Below are positions 25,237-34,452 of a stretch of DNA of 64,000 nucleotides, piece after piece (within the stretch, counting starts at the first letter, position 1; every line of letters begins with the position of its first letter). The DNA is taken from assembly GCA_910574915.1 (NCBI GenBank), contig CAJTCR010000004.1:62001-126000 (forward strand). The letters run 5' to 3'. A model generated the notes under the pieces. That model saw nothing but the letters and a program-made list of their open reading frames with translations. It searched no databases and was not told the DNA's origin. Both the position numbers and the translations under genes were made by a program. The DNA is from Eubacteriaceae bacterium. GTDB taxonomy: Bacteria; Bacillota; Clostridia; Lachnospirales; Lachnospiraceae.

Positions 25237-28200
25237 TTACTTTATTTTAGCCAAAACATCCTGGAAAATTGCATAATTTTTCTTCACGCCATCGTCCAGG
25301 TCAATAGAAATCATCTGGTCGGCAAGGTGATGAATCTTTTCCTCATAGGTACGGATCTCGGTATCTTGAGCCTGCAAAGCAGTCAGCTTTTTATTTAGTT
25401 TCACACGCTCGCCGGTGGAAGCATTGGCTATACGCTGTTCCAGATCGGCAATAGCTGTACGATAACGAGCCTGCTGTTCATGCACATAGTCGGTACGGAT
25501 ACGGGCAATGGTGTCCGGCTGATATCGGTGCATATAAATCAGCGCCTTAAAGCCGTTTTTCTTGCCGCTGTCAAACAGCCAGTAAATCGGACGTTTCTGG
25601 TAAATCTTGCAATGGTCAGCATAGAAATCGTTGAGGAAGTAATTTCTGATTACCTCCTTCGGCTGACCTTTGCCACCCAGTGCATCAGCAATGAATTTCA
25701 GATTTTCATCCAATGTCTCTGCACCATAGACTGTTTTCACAAACTCTACGAACAGACCGACAATATCATCCTCAAAGTATTCATCGTCACAAATCGGGAT
25801 AATGTTATCCTTATCGGCAGGGAAAGACACATACTTGCTGGCATCCCATTCTCCGCCGGCGTAAGCAAGACCGTCCACATCAAGAGAGTATCGACCAAAC
25901 ATACATCCCACAGCGTAGGAAATGAAAGAACGAATATCACGCCCAAGGTCTGCCTTGCGGACGGTTACATCTTTATCCTCGACCTCTGGTGTCATCTCGT
26001 CCTGCAATCCATAAATGGCGATGAAAATGCGGTTCAGTTCTTCCTCGTTGACTTTCAACTGACTAAAACGGTCATCACATTCAGCTTGCCACTGGTTAAA
26101 GGCTTCTGCAATGGTGGATACTTTGTGAATCAATGGGTGGTGCTGGAAATCCCATGAGGTTTCAAAGGAATCCCAATCTATTTTACATATAGCTATGTTT
26201 TTTGCTGTCAAATCATCCACCGTATTATTATTAACTTCAGCCACTGGTAGAGCAGAAATATTACCAACAAGATAATGCATGGTAGCATTTATTGCGTTTA
26301 AATAATACTGTGCAACAGCGGAATTTAAAAAAGCAAGCATATAATACTCTCGTTTTTGACTTACAAATAATGTTGGGGCTTCTACATTAAACAAGCATCC
26401 TCCTGGCAAATATCTTGCCCCAAAAATACTTGATGTTGTATGTGACCACGTAACACCTGTTCTAAAATACAAATCATCATTCACCATTGCATTTAATCGA
26501 CAGCCCTTGCATTGTCGGATCATGGCGCCATCGTTTTCCCAATTTACAATGTAATCAAAGTTGCCATACCATTTTCTGTATTCCCCACCTTTTATTTGCG
26601 GTGTCCATTTTTTTTTCGTATTTAGGAATTCAGCTTTACTATGCATTCCAAAAGCAATTTGGTTTACAGAAACTTCCTGCCAATATTTCAAAAAGCGATT
26701 ATTGTCCCCAGTCTGAAGACCGCTCCTTGCTACACCAAAATCCGATACTGTCTTGTTCCGATAACCACGGATAAACGCTTCGCTCGCCCAATATGCCACA
26801 GGACTCCCCGGAATTTTTGAAAAATTATCAGTGTTTTGCTCGTAATAGAATCCACAATCATGGTTTGAGATTGCTTCCAGCGTTTTCTGTCGCTGAACTT
26901 CCATGCCGCCACGGAAGTCTACCAAACGCAAATAGCATCCCTTCTTCTGTACATGGCGATTCTGGAAAGCAAAAGTACATACTGGAACCGTTGCTTCCTC
27001 AAAAGCAGAGTATTCAAACTGAATTAATGTTTCAATGGTTGCTTGTTCATACAGATAATTACGCATTTTTTCATAGCTCTGAATGAACATCCATACATAA
27101 GGTGTAAAAAAGCCGCAATAACCACTCAGTTTTGTCAATTGTGACGCATGAATGACAAACGCTGAAAAGAAGTCGCTTTTGTAATCAGCATAATTATTTT
27201 TAACAAACTCATTCAACTTTGGGTTCATATTGGACGCACTCATATACGGCGGATTTGTCACCACCACATCATATTTCTGAGCCAATGCTTCCGCCACCTG
27301 TACTAGCGGCAGTAACTCTCTCAGTGCCGTTTCACGGGACATATTGATATCTTCTGTAATCTCCGCAAAACGGTTATAAAGCATAGTCCAATCCTGCGGC
27401 GTGACTGTCAAAATGGAACCATATTCCTTTGCGTCATGCAGTTCGCTGATAATGTTATCCATAGCCTCTTTCAGCTTGGCATCCCCATTGCAGAAATACT
27501 CCACAGCAAATTTGTCCACATGGTTGCTCTCCACAATGGCATACACATGGGGCTGAATGCCACGGCTGAAAAAGCGGCGGTCATACTGACGGGCTTTCAT
27601 CATCACCGCAAAGTATGCAAGCTGTGCCGCACGGTCGTCAATATCCAGTCCATAAATATTATTCTCCACTATGCTTGCCACCGCTTCGCGGGTAGTATAA
27701 CCATAGGATTCATAAATTTTCATCAGCACATCGAACATATACGCAAGGATATGACCGGAACCGGAGCATGGGTCGATCACTTTCATCTGTTCCGGTGCCA
27801 GTGCTGCGTATTCCTTGTGAATCTCGGCAAGCTGTGCCTGTACTTCCGGCTCCTGCTCAGCTTCTTCCAGATAGTAATGCCATTTGGTATCTTTCAGATC
27901 ACACTTTCCGGCAACATAGGCAGACCGTTCTTCCTCTGTCGGCAGAAACTGATTCTTAGCATCCGGGTGTCCCTCCAGCCACAGACGGCCAAGGCTGTTC
28001 TCTACCATGTAACGAACAATCCAGTCCGGCGTAAACAACTGGGTAGCGGCAGGGATATTCTCTTTTGTGATTTTGACATTCTTTTTCAGGGCAGCAAACA
28101 CGTCGTCTTTTTTCTCACTGTTGTAATACTGATACAGCCAGCCGATAATCTGCACGGCATCCTTCCAGTCCTCCTCCGGTATCAACTCAATCATCTGCTG

Positions 28201-28752
28201 AATCACGCTGCCATCTCTCAGCAGGTTGTCCGGCAGAAGAAGCTCCGTGTAGTCGCTGATTTTCTGGAACATTCCCGGCAAAATCTTATTCAAAGCGTTG
28301 CACTGCACAATCAGCAGATATTTATACAGTTCTTCGGTCTTTTCAGCTTCTTTCAGTTCATAGACCTTTTCCATATCCAGTCCATCCAAATCCAGATGAA
28401 TGGCTTCGGTAATAATCTGCGGTTTAAAATTATTTTCCTCATCTGTAAATACACGCACATGGGAAGGGAGATAGCTGTTAACCTCCATGAAGCGCAGGGC
28501 AGAGAAGCGGTTAAACCAAGTGTAGGCGGCCTCCTCCATAACCTGCTTGTATCCTTTATCGTTAATCTCGGATATCAGAGCCTGACGCTGTTTTTTCTCA
28601 GCATCCGTCAGAACTCTACCGCCCACGCTGTCAGATGCAACATCAACAATATTGTCCTCTGTGATACCGTATTCCATGCCTTTCAGTGAAACACGGGCGA
28701 TCAGCTCTGTTCTTGCCCAGACAGCAAACTTTTTTATCGCATTCTTATCCAT
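25237..28752 (-). CDS. pglX: BREX type 1 adenine-specific DNA methyltransferase
   Basis: The 1171-residue protein has SAM-binding motif I DPCSGSGHI near residue 326 and catalytic motif IV NPPY near residue 500, both of N6-adenine methylases, with the long BREX-specific C terminus. It modifies one strand of a short non-palindromic site so that host DNA is told from phage DNA. The start MDKNAIKKFAVWARTELIAR is the usual one, with an aaggaga site, ten bases after brxC. The recognition site cannot be read from sequence. Confidence 0.96.
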   Translation of the reverse strand: MDKNAIKKFAVWARTELIARVSLKGMEYGITEDNIVDVASDSVGGRVLTDAEKKQRQALISEINDKGYKQVMEEAAYTWFNRFSALRFMEVNSYLPSHVRVFTDEENNFKPQIITEAIHLDLDGLDMEKVYELKEAEKTEELYKYLLIVQCNALNKILPGMFQKISDYTELLLPDNLLRDGSVIQQMIELIPEEDWKDAVQIIGWLYQYYNSEKKDDVFAALKKNVKITKENIPAATQLFTPDWIVRYMVENSLGRLWLEGHPDAKNQFLPTEEERSAYVAGKCDLKDTKWHYYLEEAEQEPEVQAQLAEIHKEYAALAPEQMKVIDPCSGSGHILAYMFDVLMKIYESYGYTTREAVASIVENNIYGLDIDDRAAQLAYFAVMMKARQYDRRFFSRGIQPHVYAIVESNHVDKFAVEYFCNGDAKLKEAMDNIISELHDAKEYGSILTVTPQDWTMLYNRFAEITEDINMSRETALRELLPLVQVAEALAQKYDVVVTNPPYMSASNMNPKLNEFVKNNYADYKSDFFSAFVIHASQLTKLSGYCGFFTPYVWMFIQSYEKMRNYLYEQATIETLIQFEYSAFEEATVPVCTFAFQNRHVQKKGCYLRLVDFRGGMEVQRQKTLEAISNHDCGFYYEQNTDNFSKIPGSPVAYWASEAFIRGYRNKTVSDFGVARSGLQTGDNNRFLKYWQEVSVNQIAFGMHSKAEFLNTKKKWTPQIKGGEYRKWYGNFDYIVNWENDGAMIRQCKGCRLNAMVNDDLYFRTGVTWSHTTSSIFGARYLPGGCLFNVEAPTLFVSQKREYYMLAFLNSAVAQYYLNAINATMHYLVGNISALPVAEVNNNTVDDLTAKNIAICKIDWDSFETSWDFQHHPLIHKVSTIAEAFNQWQAECDDRFSQLKVNEEELNRIFIAIYGLQDEMTPEVEDKDVTVRKADLGRDIRSFISYAVGCMFGRYSLDVDGLAYAGGEWDASKYVSFPADKDNIIPICDDEYFEDDIVGLFVEFVKTVYGAETLDENLKFIADALGGKGQPKEVIRNYFLNDFYADHCKIYQKRPIYWLFDSGKKNGFKALIYMHRYQPDTIARIRTDYVHEQQARYRTAIADLEQRIANASTGERVKLNKKLTALQAQDTEIRTYEEKIHHLADQMISIDLDDGVKKNYAIFQDVLAKIK

Positions 28753-28762
28753 AGTCGTCTCC

Positions 28763-31700
28763 TTAATTCAGCTTAATCTCGTCGCAATTCTTCAGCAACT
28801 GTTTCAGTTGAGAGCGAATTTTCTCTACATAATCATCAATATCCGCATCCGTCTGTAAGGTTTTTGCCTGGAATACAACCTGACGGTTGTAGGCACGAAC
28901 TACCTTTTTCTTTGCCGGAACCGGTTTTTTTCCTGTCTGAGTCGGCTGAATCTGCGGCTTCGGAGCTGGCGGTGCGAGAACTGCTTCAATACGGCTGACC
29001 ATATCATCCTTATACTGGCACATTGGCAGGAACATGGCGTCCAGAAGGGCAAGGCTCTTTAATTCTGCAATTTTCTCCTTGCACTGACTGAAATACTTGT
29101 CTGATTTTCCAATCAGATGAGATGCCTTGGAATCTCCATTTGCGGTAGTATGGGTTGCTTCCATACACTGACGAACTGTTTCCAAAACCTCTGTACGTTT
29201 TTCTTCCAGCATCTTATCATGAGCAGTACGAATGGTATCCATCAGTGGATTCAATTCCCGAATCCGGTTATAGTTGAACTTACCGCCTAGCTGAACCATC
29301 GTAATCAGACGAATGGTATTCAGTGCCTTATGAGCTTCTTCATTTTCCGCAATACGGTCAAGATCATCATGCAGAGATTTTTCAAACTGCACTGCCTGGT
29401 CAAATACCGTTACCTGCGTTTTGAAGAAATTCTCAATGCCGTTGCTCATGGATTCTTTGTTTTCAAACAAGTCATCCTCTTTTTTCAGTACACGCTCAAT
29501 CAGTGCGATATTGTCTTTCTTCTGAGAAAGAACATCATCCATAAGATTGATAGCTGTCTGCACCAGTCCACGATCCGGGTATTTATGTCCTTCGTAACGG
29601 TCGTTCAAAGAAGCATAGTAATCCCGTTGTTCGCTGAATTTTTCGGTTACAAAGCGAATCAAACCATCTTCATCATCCGGCACATCCATAATATCGAAAT
29701 ACTCACGGAGCATTTCTTTTACATCCCGCATCATGGCAGCGGAAATGGTTTTACGTTTACTAATGGAAGTCTTGCCGATTTCACTCTTTTTACGGAGCAT
29801 ATCCGGCAGTTTCGGGTCATCCGGCTGAATGGTATTGCCTGCATATTTGATGGTTACTTTCTGGGAATAAATCAGATGTGCCGCAACCGCAGCAATGTCG
29901 ATTTCCTTCCAGCCATACGGAATTGCACTGTATTTGCTCTGTACATCTGCCATAGAAGTCGGCAGCTTTTTCGCATCCTGCATTTCCAGATATTCTTCCA
30001 TTGCCAAAGCAGCATCACGGTTCGGCTCCATGCCTGGGAGCATGGTAACAGTACCAGTCAGAATAGCAATAATATCTGCATCACTGCCTGCATTTTCTGT
30101 AATCAGATCGAGCTTGCTATATACATGAGCAACCAGATATTCCAAAGACTGGTCAATTTTACTCTTGGCATTTCCACCTTTCATTTCCAGATGTTCCCCA
30201 TCTACATAGAACTGTGCCCCCTCGATGGCATTTTGCAATTCTGTCATGGCACTCAGCTCGTATTTTCCGGCTTCATCCTGCTGATCGCTGATGATTTTCT
30301 GCACACTCTTTGGAAGCTGGCTTACGTTTCTCTGCTTTACATATTTACGAATCTTCATGGCAGATTCCAGCGATTCATAGTATGGCGTATCATCCAGAAC
30401 AACAATGGCTTCGTTGCCTTTGGATTCTGTCATCAGGCGGAACTCTGTTTTTTCTGCGGCATCGGTTGCAACGGTCAGAAAACGCAAACGCATACCGCCC
30501 ATAGCCACGCCGACCGTAATGCCATCTACCATCTGGTCGAACGCAAAGTCATATTTTCCATAGCGGAATTTCTTGGTTGTAAAAATATCACCGTAAATCA
30601 TCTGGGCAATACGCTCCACGATAGAAGCGGTATCCACGTTGGTATCCCGGATTTCACGCTGAATATCCTGTTCTTCATCTGTCAGGAAGTTATAAGTATC
30701 GCCTGTTCTGCCGATATAGTTTTGGCTAATCAGACGGTCAAGGCAGCCACGGGCAGCTTCACGCATAATAATTTTATCCACACGAATATCATCTGCCATC
30801 AGAATAACGATATTATCCAGATTAGAAGGAATATCATCAATATACCGAATCAGATACAGAAGTTTCAGCACATCCACATCCTGTTTTTCGATGCCATCAC
30901 CATTGTCTGCGGCTTTCTGGCAACGCTCAATGACTCGGCGAATAGTACCGTCCAAGAAAGTATGTACGGTATCATAAAAACGAAAGAATGGAACAAGTGC
31001 ATATTCGTCCTTCTCCTGAATTTTCTGTGCCGCCTCCTGGAAGCCGGAAAGCATGGAACGCTCACCGCCGGAAAGATGCTTGCCAGAATTTCCGTGCTTA
31101 CGGATTTCTGCAAATACCTTCTGCATAATGATAAACTGATACGGCACGAACGGGAAATTCTCAGTGAACTCCTTCGAACCAGAATACCCTTTAATATCCA
31201 GAATGGAACCGCTGAAGCTGAACAGGTTACGCAAAACGGAATCATTCTGCTCATAAACATTTTCCAAATCAGCAGCCGCTTCTGGTTTCTTTTTCAAAAT
31301 ACGCTTCTGGATGACTTCATCCACAGAGGAAGAAGATAAGCTCAGTCTTGTTTTGAAGCGAGCCTGAATACGGGAAAACTCATCGGCACGAACTTTGATG
31401 ATTTCATCAATCGCTTCCTGTCCGGTGCAGATGACCCAAATCTTACCTTCGCACTCACTGCCAATCTTTTCTGTCAGAGACTGGAGATTCAATAGCATAT
31501 CAGTATCTGTACCAACATACTGACCAACCTCGTCAATCATAAACAGCAGACGGAAGTTCGCCGGTTTGGTATCCACGTAGGCTTTCATATCTTCCACAAG
31601 CTGTGCGATAGAAATTTCTGTTGCGGTTTTATCATTGAACCAGCCTCGTGCGTCGTCTTCGCTCATATCCAAAACTTCCATCAGAGTTGGGATAATGAAC

Positions 31701-32311
31701 TTGCCATTGAACGCAAATGCACGACGCATTTCCAGCCAGGATTTTCCTTTTTTTTCCTCAAAAATTCTCTGGAACTCCTCCGTCTTTCCCTGTTGGTCAA
31801 TATAACGCTCCATCATGGCGACTTTCAGATTTTCACCGTAAAATCCCAGATGGTTATAAAACATTTTTGCGAAAACACGAAGGACAGCAGTCTTGTCTTT
31901 ATTGCTGAATCCTTCGATGTCGATATTAAACAGAATTGTCTCTGTCTGTCCCTTGGCAGCACGATCAATCAACATAAAGGTTGCCGGATCATCTTCAAAT
32001 TTTTTACGGAAACGCTCTGCACTGCGGACACCTTTTACTTCTTTATTTTTCAGAAGATAAGAAAGCATTTTCAGGAAATGAGATTTACCACTTCCAAAAA
32101 AACCGGAGATCCACACACCCATATCTGCTGTTGGCTGATCAAAGGCATTCCCGTAATAATTGAAAAATGTAATAAAATGCTTTTTCAATTCTCTGGTGAT
32201 AACGTATTCATTTAACTCCTGTTCAATTACATCGTCAGCAGCCTGATCTACTTTAATTACACCATTGATTTTGCGGTTGATGTCGTCCGCAAACATATCT
32301 CCAATCTTCAT
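28763..32311 (-). CDS. brxC: BREX P-loop ATPase
   Basis: The start at 32311 (MKIGDMFADDINRKINGVIK) has a gaagggggat site and matches BrxC N termini; the frame to 32329 adds only six codons. The Walker A loop GFFGSGKSHFLKML is near residue 70 and LLFMIDEVGQYVG near residue 260. BrxC (PglY-like) is a large AAA+ ATPase required for both modification and defence. At 1182 residues it is normal. Downstream pglX follows after ten bases. Confidence 0.96.
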   Translation of the reverse strand: MKIGDMFADDINRKINGVIKVDQAADDVIEQELNEYVITRELKKHFITFFNYYGNAFDQPTADMGVWISGFFGSGKSHFLKMLSYLLKNKEVKGVRSAERFRKKFEDDPATFMLIDRAAKGQTETILFNIDIEGFSNKDKTAVLRVFAKMFYNHLGFYGENLKVAMMERYIDQQGKTEEFQRIFEEKKGKSWLEMRRAFAFNGKFIIPTLMEVLDMSEDDARGWFNDKTATEISIAQLVEDMKAYVDTKPANFRLLFMIDEVGQYVGTDTDMLLNLQSLTEKIGSECEGKIWVICTGQEAIDEIIKVRADEFSRIQARFKTRLSLSSSSVDEVIQKRILKKKPEAAADLENVYEQNDSVLRNLFSFSGSILDIKGYSGSKEFTENFPFVPYQFIIMQKVFAEIRKHGNSGKHLSGGERSMLSGFQEAAQKIQEKDEYALVPFFRFYDTVHTFLDGTIRRVIERCQKAADNGDGIEKQDVDVLKLLYLIRYIDDIPSNLDNIVILMADDIRVDKIIMREAARGCLDRLISQNYIGRTGDTYNFLTDEEQDIQREIRDTNVDTASIVERIAQMIYGDIFTTKKFRYGKYDFAFDQMVDGITVGVAMGGMRLRFLTVATDAAEKTEFRLMTESKGNEAIVVLDDTPYYESLESAMKIRKYVKQRNVSQLPKSVQKIISDQQDEAGKYELSAMTELQNAIEGAQFYVDGEHLEMKGGNAKSKIDQSLEYLVAHVYSKLDLITENAGSDADIIAILTGTVTMLPGMEPNRDAALAMEEYLEMQDAKKLPTSMADVQSKYSAIPYGWKEIDIAAVAAHLIYSQKVTIKYAGNTIQPDDPKLPDMLRKKSEIGKTSISKRKTISAAMMRDVKEMLREYFDIMDVPDDEDGLIRFVTEKFSEQRDYYASLNDRYEGHKYPDRGLVQTAINLMDDVLSQKKDNIALIERVLKKEDDLFENKESMSNGIENFFKTQVTVFDQAVQFEKSLHDDLDRIAENEEAHKALNTIRLITMVQLGGKFNYNRIRELNPLMDTIRTAHDKMLEEKRTEVLETVRQCMEATHTTANGDSKASHLIGKSDKYFSQCKEKIAELKSLALLDAMFLPMCQYKDDMVSRIEAVLAPPAPKPQIQPTQTGKKPVPAKKKVVRAYNRQVVFQAKTLQTDADIDDYVEKIRSQLKQLLKNCDEIKLN

Positions 32312-32331
32312 GGCTTTATCCCCCTTCATCT

Positions 32332-32352
32332 ATTATGGACTTTGTCCATAAT
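32332..32352. repeat. Short perfect palindrome between brxB and brxC
   Basis: attatggac-ttt-gtccataat, nine-base arms with a three-base loop. It could be an operator or an RNA-processing hairpin within the operon; no promoter is evident around it. Confidence 0.5.
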
Positions 32353-32401
32353 CATCGTTTGCCGCTCGCCAAATATGCAAGCATATTTTTCTCGCTAACA
32401 C

Positions 32402-33007
32402 TCACTCTATCACGTTGAATGCCCGGTAATAGTCATTTGGTGTCAGACGATTAAAAAGTTTTAATTGGTGACCGTCAAACTCACCCGGATACATAACAAG
32501 AATCGGAACATCCGAAAAATACGGCTGCAAAGCTTCCAGTAATGTATGGATTCTCATAAATGGAAATACTTCACCCACACCCGTAAGCATCAGTACATCG
32601 CCTGGTTCATGTGGCTCGTACTGGATCTTATCAATAAACTCTCCATTGCCGATTGCGAAATTTAGCTGCTCCAGAAGATACACACTTCCATCAGCTTCTT
32701 CCATATCGGGAATTGCATCTGTGATGTCCATGTCATCGCAGATAGAGAGAAATGTTTTATATAAATTGCAAATCTTCAAATGGCAATCCAGCGACTGGTC
32801 GGTTTCCATCTGATTTACAAAATGCCGAACTAGCATTTCATTTTCCGGCTCATAACAAAAGATTCTGATATTCACCTCATTGCTGAGTCCCTTGCCTTCC
32901 AGGAACTCCGGCTCCTGAATCAATGCCCGAACTTTGTCCAGACGTTCTTTTATGCGGCCCAGGCCGCCCTCTCTTTCGGCTACGCCGAAATTCACCTTGT
33001 CACTCAT
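32402..33007 (-). CDS. brxB: BREX protein BrxB (DUF1788)
   Basis: The 201-residue protein shows the DUF1788 pattern (GLGRIKERLDKVRALIQEPE, VLMLTGVGEVFPFMRIHTLL, PILVMYPGEFDGHQLKLFN). BrxB is a core BREX type 1 component needed for modification and defence, with unknown biochemical activity. Site ggaggtag precedes the ATG. Confidence 0.95.
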   Translation of the reverse strand: MSDKVNFGVAEREGGLGRIKERLDKVRALIQEPEFLEGKGLSNEVNIRIFCYEPENEMLVRHFVNQMETDQSLDCHLKICNLYKTFLSICDDMDITDAIPDMEEADGSVYLLEQLNFAIGNGEFIDKIQYEPHEPGDVLMLTGVGEVFPFMRIHTLLEALQPYFSDVPILVMYPGEFDGHQLKLFNRLTPNDYYRAFNVIE

Positions 33008-33061
33008 TGACTACCTCCTACACAAAATGCTTCACTGGAGCATTTCGTTATACGCTTATGT

Positions 33062-33667
33062 TTATGAAAAGCAATTAAACGCTGGCAGCACCGCTGTATC
33101 GCCATTGTTTCTGATGGCATTCTCCAAAACAGGATGCAGCCATACTGGATTCAAATGATCTGCCCTCCGATTGTCGAGATACTCCGTCTCCACAAGCACT
33201 CTGGCAATAATCTGTTTTAACTTTGTGAGTGTGCTGTCGCTCCAGGAAGCTACGGTATCACTCTGCTCCTGCAAACGCATAAAAAACGTATTCAAATCTA
33301 TCTTGCCAAAGGACGTGTCCCTTAACCGATACTTCTCTCCAATGACTGTCAGCATAAACTCCCAAACAAGTCGGCTCTGCTTCATCATCGCATACAGGCA
33401 GATCTGCTTTGCTATCTCTGTCGGCTGCGATGCAATCGCGGAAACCAGAGTTTCATCTTCCAGAGCATGAAGTCGTTTCATACAGGCTTTTGCCATCCGT
33501 GTAATCGATTTTTCAGTTGGATACTGAAAAAGATTCTGCTCCACAATTTCTGTTACAACCGCTTCATCTGAGCGTCCTTCGCTCATCAGCTTTGCGGTGG
33601 AACGCATTTCATAGAAAAGGAACGGTTCTCTGGTCAAGGACGCTATATACGGATAAGAATGATCCAT
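33062..33667 (-). CDS. brxA: BREX protein BrxA (DUF1819)
   Basis: The 201-residue protein has the DUF1819 pattern (SLTREPFLFYEMRSTAKLMS, CLYAMMKQSRLVWEFMLTVI, YLDNRRADHLNPVWLHPVLE). BrxA is a small NusB-fold DNA-binding BREX component. It is first of the core genes, after the XRE regulator, with site ggaggca before the ATG. Confidence 0.95.
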   Translation of the reverse strand: MDHSYPYIASLTREPFLFYEMRSTAKLMSEGRSDEAVVTEIVEQNLFQYPTEKSITRMAKACMKRLHALEDETLVSAIASQPTEIAKQICLYAMMKQSRLVWEFMLTVIGEKYRLRDTSFGKIDLNTFFMRLQEQSDTVASWSDSTLTKLKQIIARVLVETEYLDNRRADHLNPVWLHPVLENAIRNNGDTAVLPAFNCFS

Positions 33668-33681
33668 AATGTTTTGCCTCC

Positions 33682-33900
33682 TTACGGTTCCTCTTTTTTA
33701 TCAGGAACAAATTCCATGATGTCTCCAACATCGCAATTTAATACGAAACAAATTTTTTCTAATACATCCATGCTGACATTTTCATCTTTAGACAACTTCG
33801 ACATTGTTGTCGTACTGAAACCAGTCTGCAAGCGCAAGTCTTTTTTTATCATGTCTTTATCAATCAGCATTTTCCACAGCTTTTTATAACATACTGCCAT
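33682..33900 (-). CDS. XRE-type regulator heading the BREX operon
   Basis: Start at 33900 (MAVCYKKLWKMLIDKDMIKK) is set by gaggtgac; the longer frame adds six codons without a site. The 72-residue product is a single Cro/CI HTH (DLRLQTGFSTTTMSKLSKDE) of the YozG-like type. It lies 14 bases before brxA and behind the only clear promoter of the operon, so it may autoregulate BREX expression. Confidence 0.88.
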   Translation of the reverse strand: MAVCYKKLWKMLIDKDMIKKDLRLQTGFSTTTMSKLSKDENVSMDVLEKICFVLNCDVGDIMEFVPDKKEEP

Positions 33901-33957
33901 ATTGTCACCTCTTACCATTATTCCTGCTCAAAGCTCAGTATTCTCGTTACTTCCTCT

Positions 33958-33986
33958 ATCATAGCATAGAAGTGCGAATCGTACAA
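33958..33986 (-). promoter_or_regulatory. Promoter of the BREX operon
   Basis: On the minus strand TTGTAC (33981-33986) and TATGAT (33958-33963) lie 17 bases apart, about 55 bases before the XRE regulator ATG. Confidence 0.55.
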
Positions 33987-34029
33987 TCAAGATGTCAAAA
34001 TTTCAAATTCATACTTTACGAACTCGCAG

Positions 34030-34170
34030 TTCAGATTTGTCATTTTAGAAATCAAGGGTAAATTGCAAGGTGAGAATCCTATTTGTAACTCGATTCCCTT
34101 TCGGGTTTCTATGTAAACGGAGGGTCACAGTCCCTCCGCAGAGGGCTAACCGCCTACCATCTTGATAACA
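34030..34170. other. Non-coding segment with several GC-rich hairpins
   Basis: Within an otherwise AT-rich 550-base gap there is a structured block with ggaggg-tcacag-tccctcc (34121-34139 area), a ccctttcggg stem-loop and the run cagagggctaaccgcc. It may be a small RNA or the end of a lost mobile element. It does not match a riboswitch or intron consensus that I can name. Confidence 0.3.
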
Positions 34171-34249
34171 CCCATACAAGCAGTTTATCACAGGCATTTG
34201 TTTTTTTCGATGTTTTTCGACAAACCGTAGGTATTTTAGGAATTATAGT

Positions 34250-34430
34250 TTATAAATCGCCTTTTGCCAACAAATTGTCTTTACCCATACCACAGACATA
34301 TTGATTTAAAAAATCTGATCGTTGTTTTGAATCATTCATTATTTTTACAAGTAATTCATGTGGAACTGTTCTTGCATATGATCCGGGACCTGCAAAACGG
34401 TTTTGAAACCATGTCAAGATTTTTATGATA
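34250..34430 (-). pseudogene. C-terminal fragment of an unidentified gene
   Basis: A minus-strand frame reads LTWFQNRFAGPGSYARTVPH, then KIMNDSKQRSDFLNQYVCGM and ends LLAKGDL with a stop at 34250. The composition is protein-like, but there is no start; the upstream end runs into the promoter of the WYL regulator. Family not recognised. Confidence 0.35.
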
Positions 34431-34431
34431 T
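34403..34431 (+). promoter_or_regulatory. Promoter of the WYL regulator at 34453
   Basis: TTGAAA at 34403-34408 and TGATAT at 34426-34431, 17 bases apart, upstream of the ribosome site gaggaggtg. Confidence 0.5.
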
Positions 34432-34452
34432 TCTTATAGAGGAGGTGAAATG

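Noticed and set aside
27436-28689. 417-codon plus-strand open frame opposite pglX
   Set aside because: Antisense shadow of the methyltransferase N-terminal half; no recognisable domain or ribosome site.
29330-31339. 669-codon plus-strand open frame opposite brxC
   Set aside because: It is the antisense shadow of a strongly conserved coding sequence, with no ribosome site and low-complexity His/Ile/Phe composition.
34040-34160. Possible cobalamin riboswitch or group II intron end
   Set aside because: The ggtgagaatcc step recalls a riboswitch, but the B12-box and the intron domain V sequence are absent.
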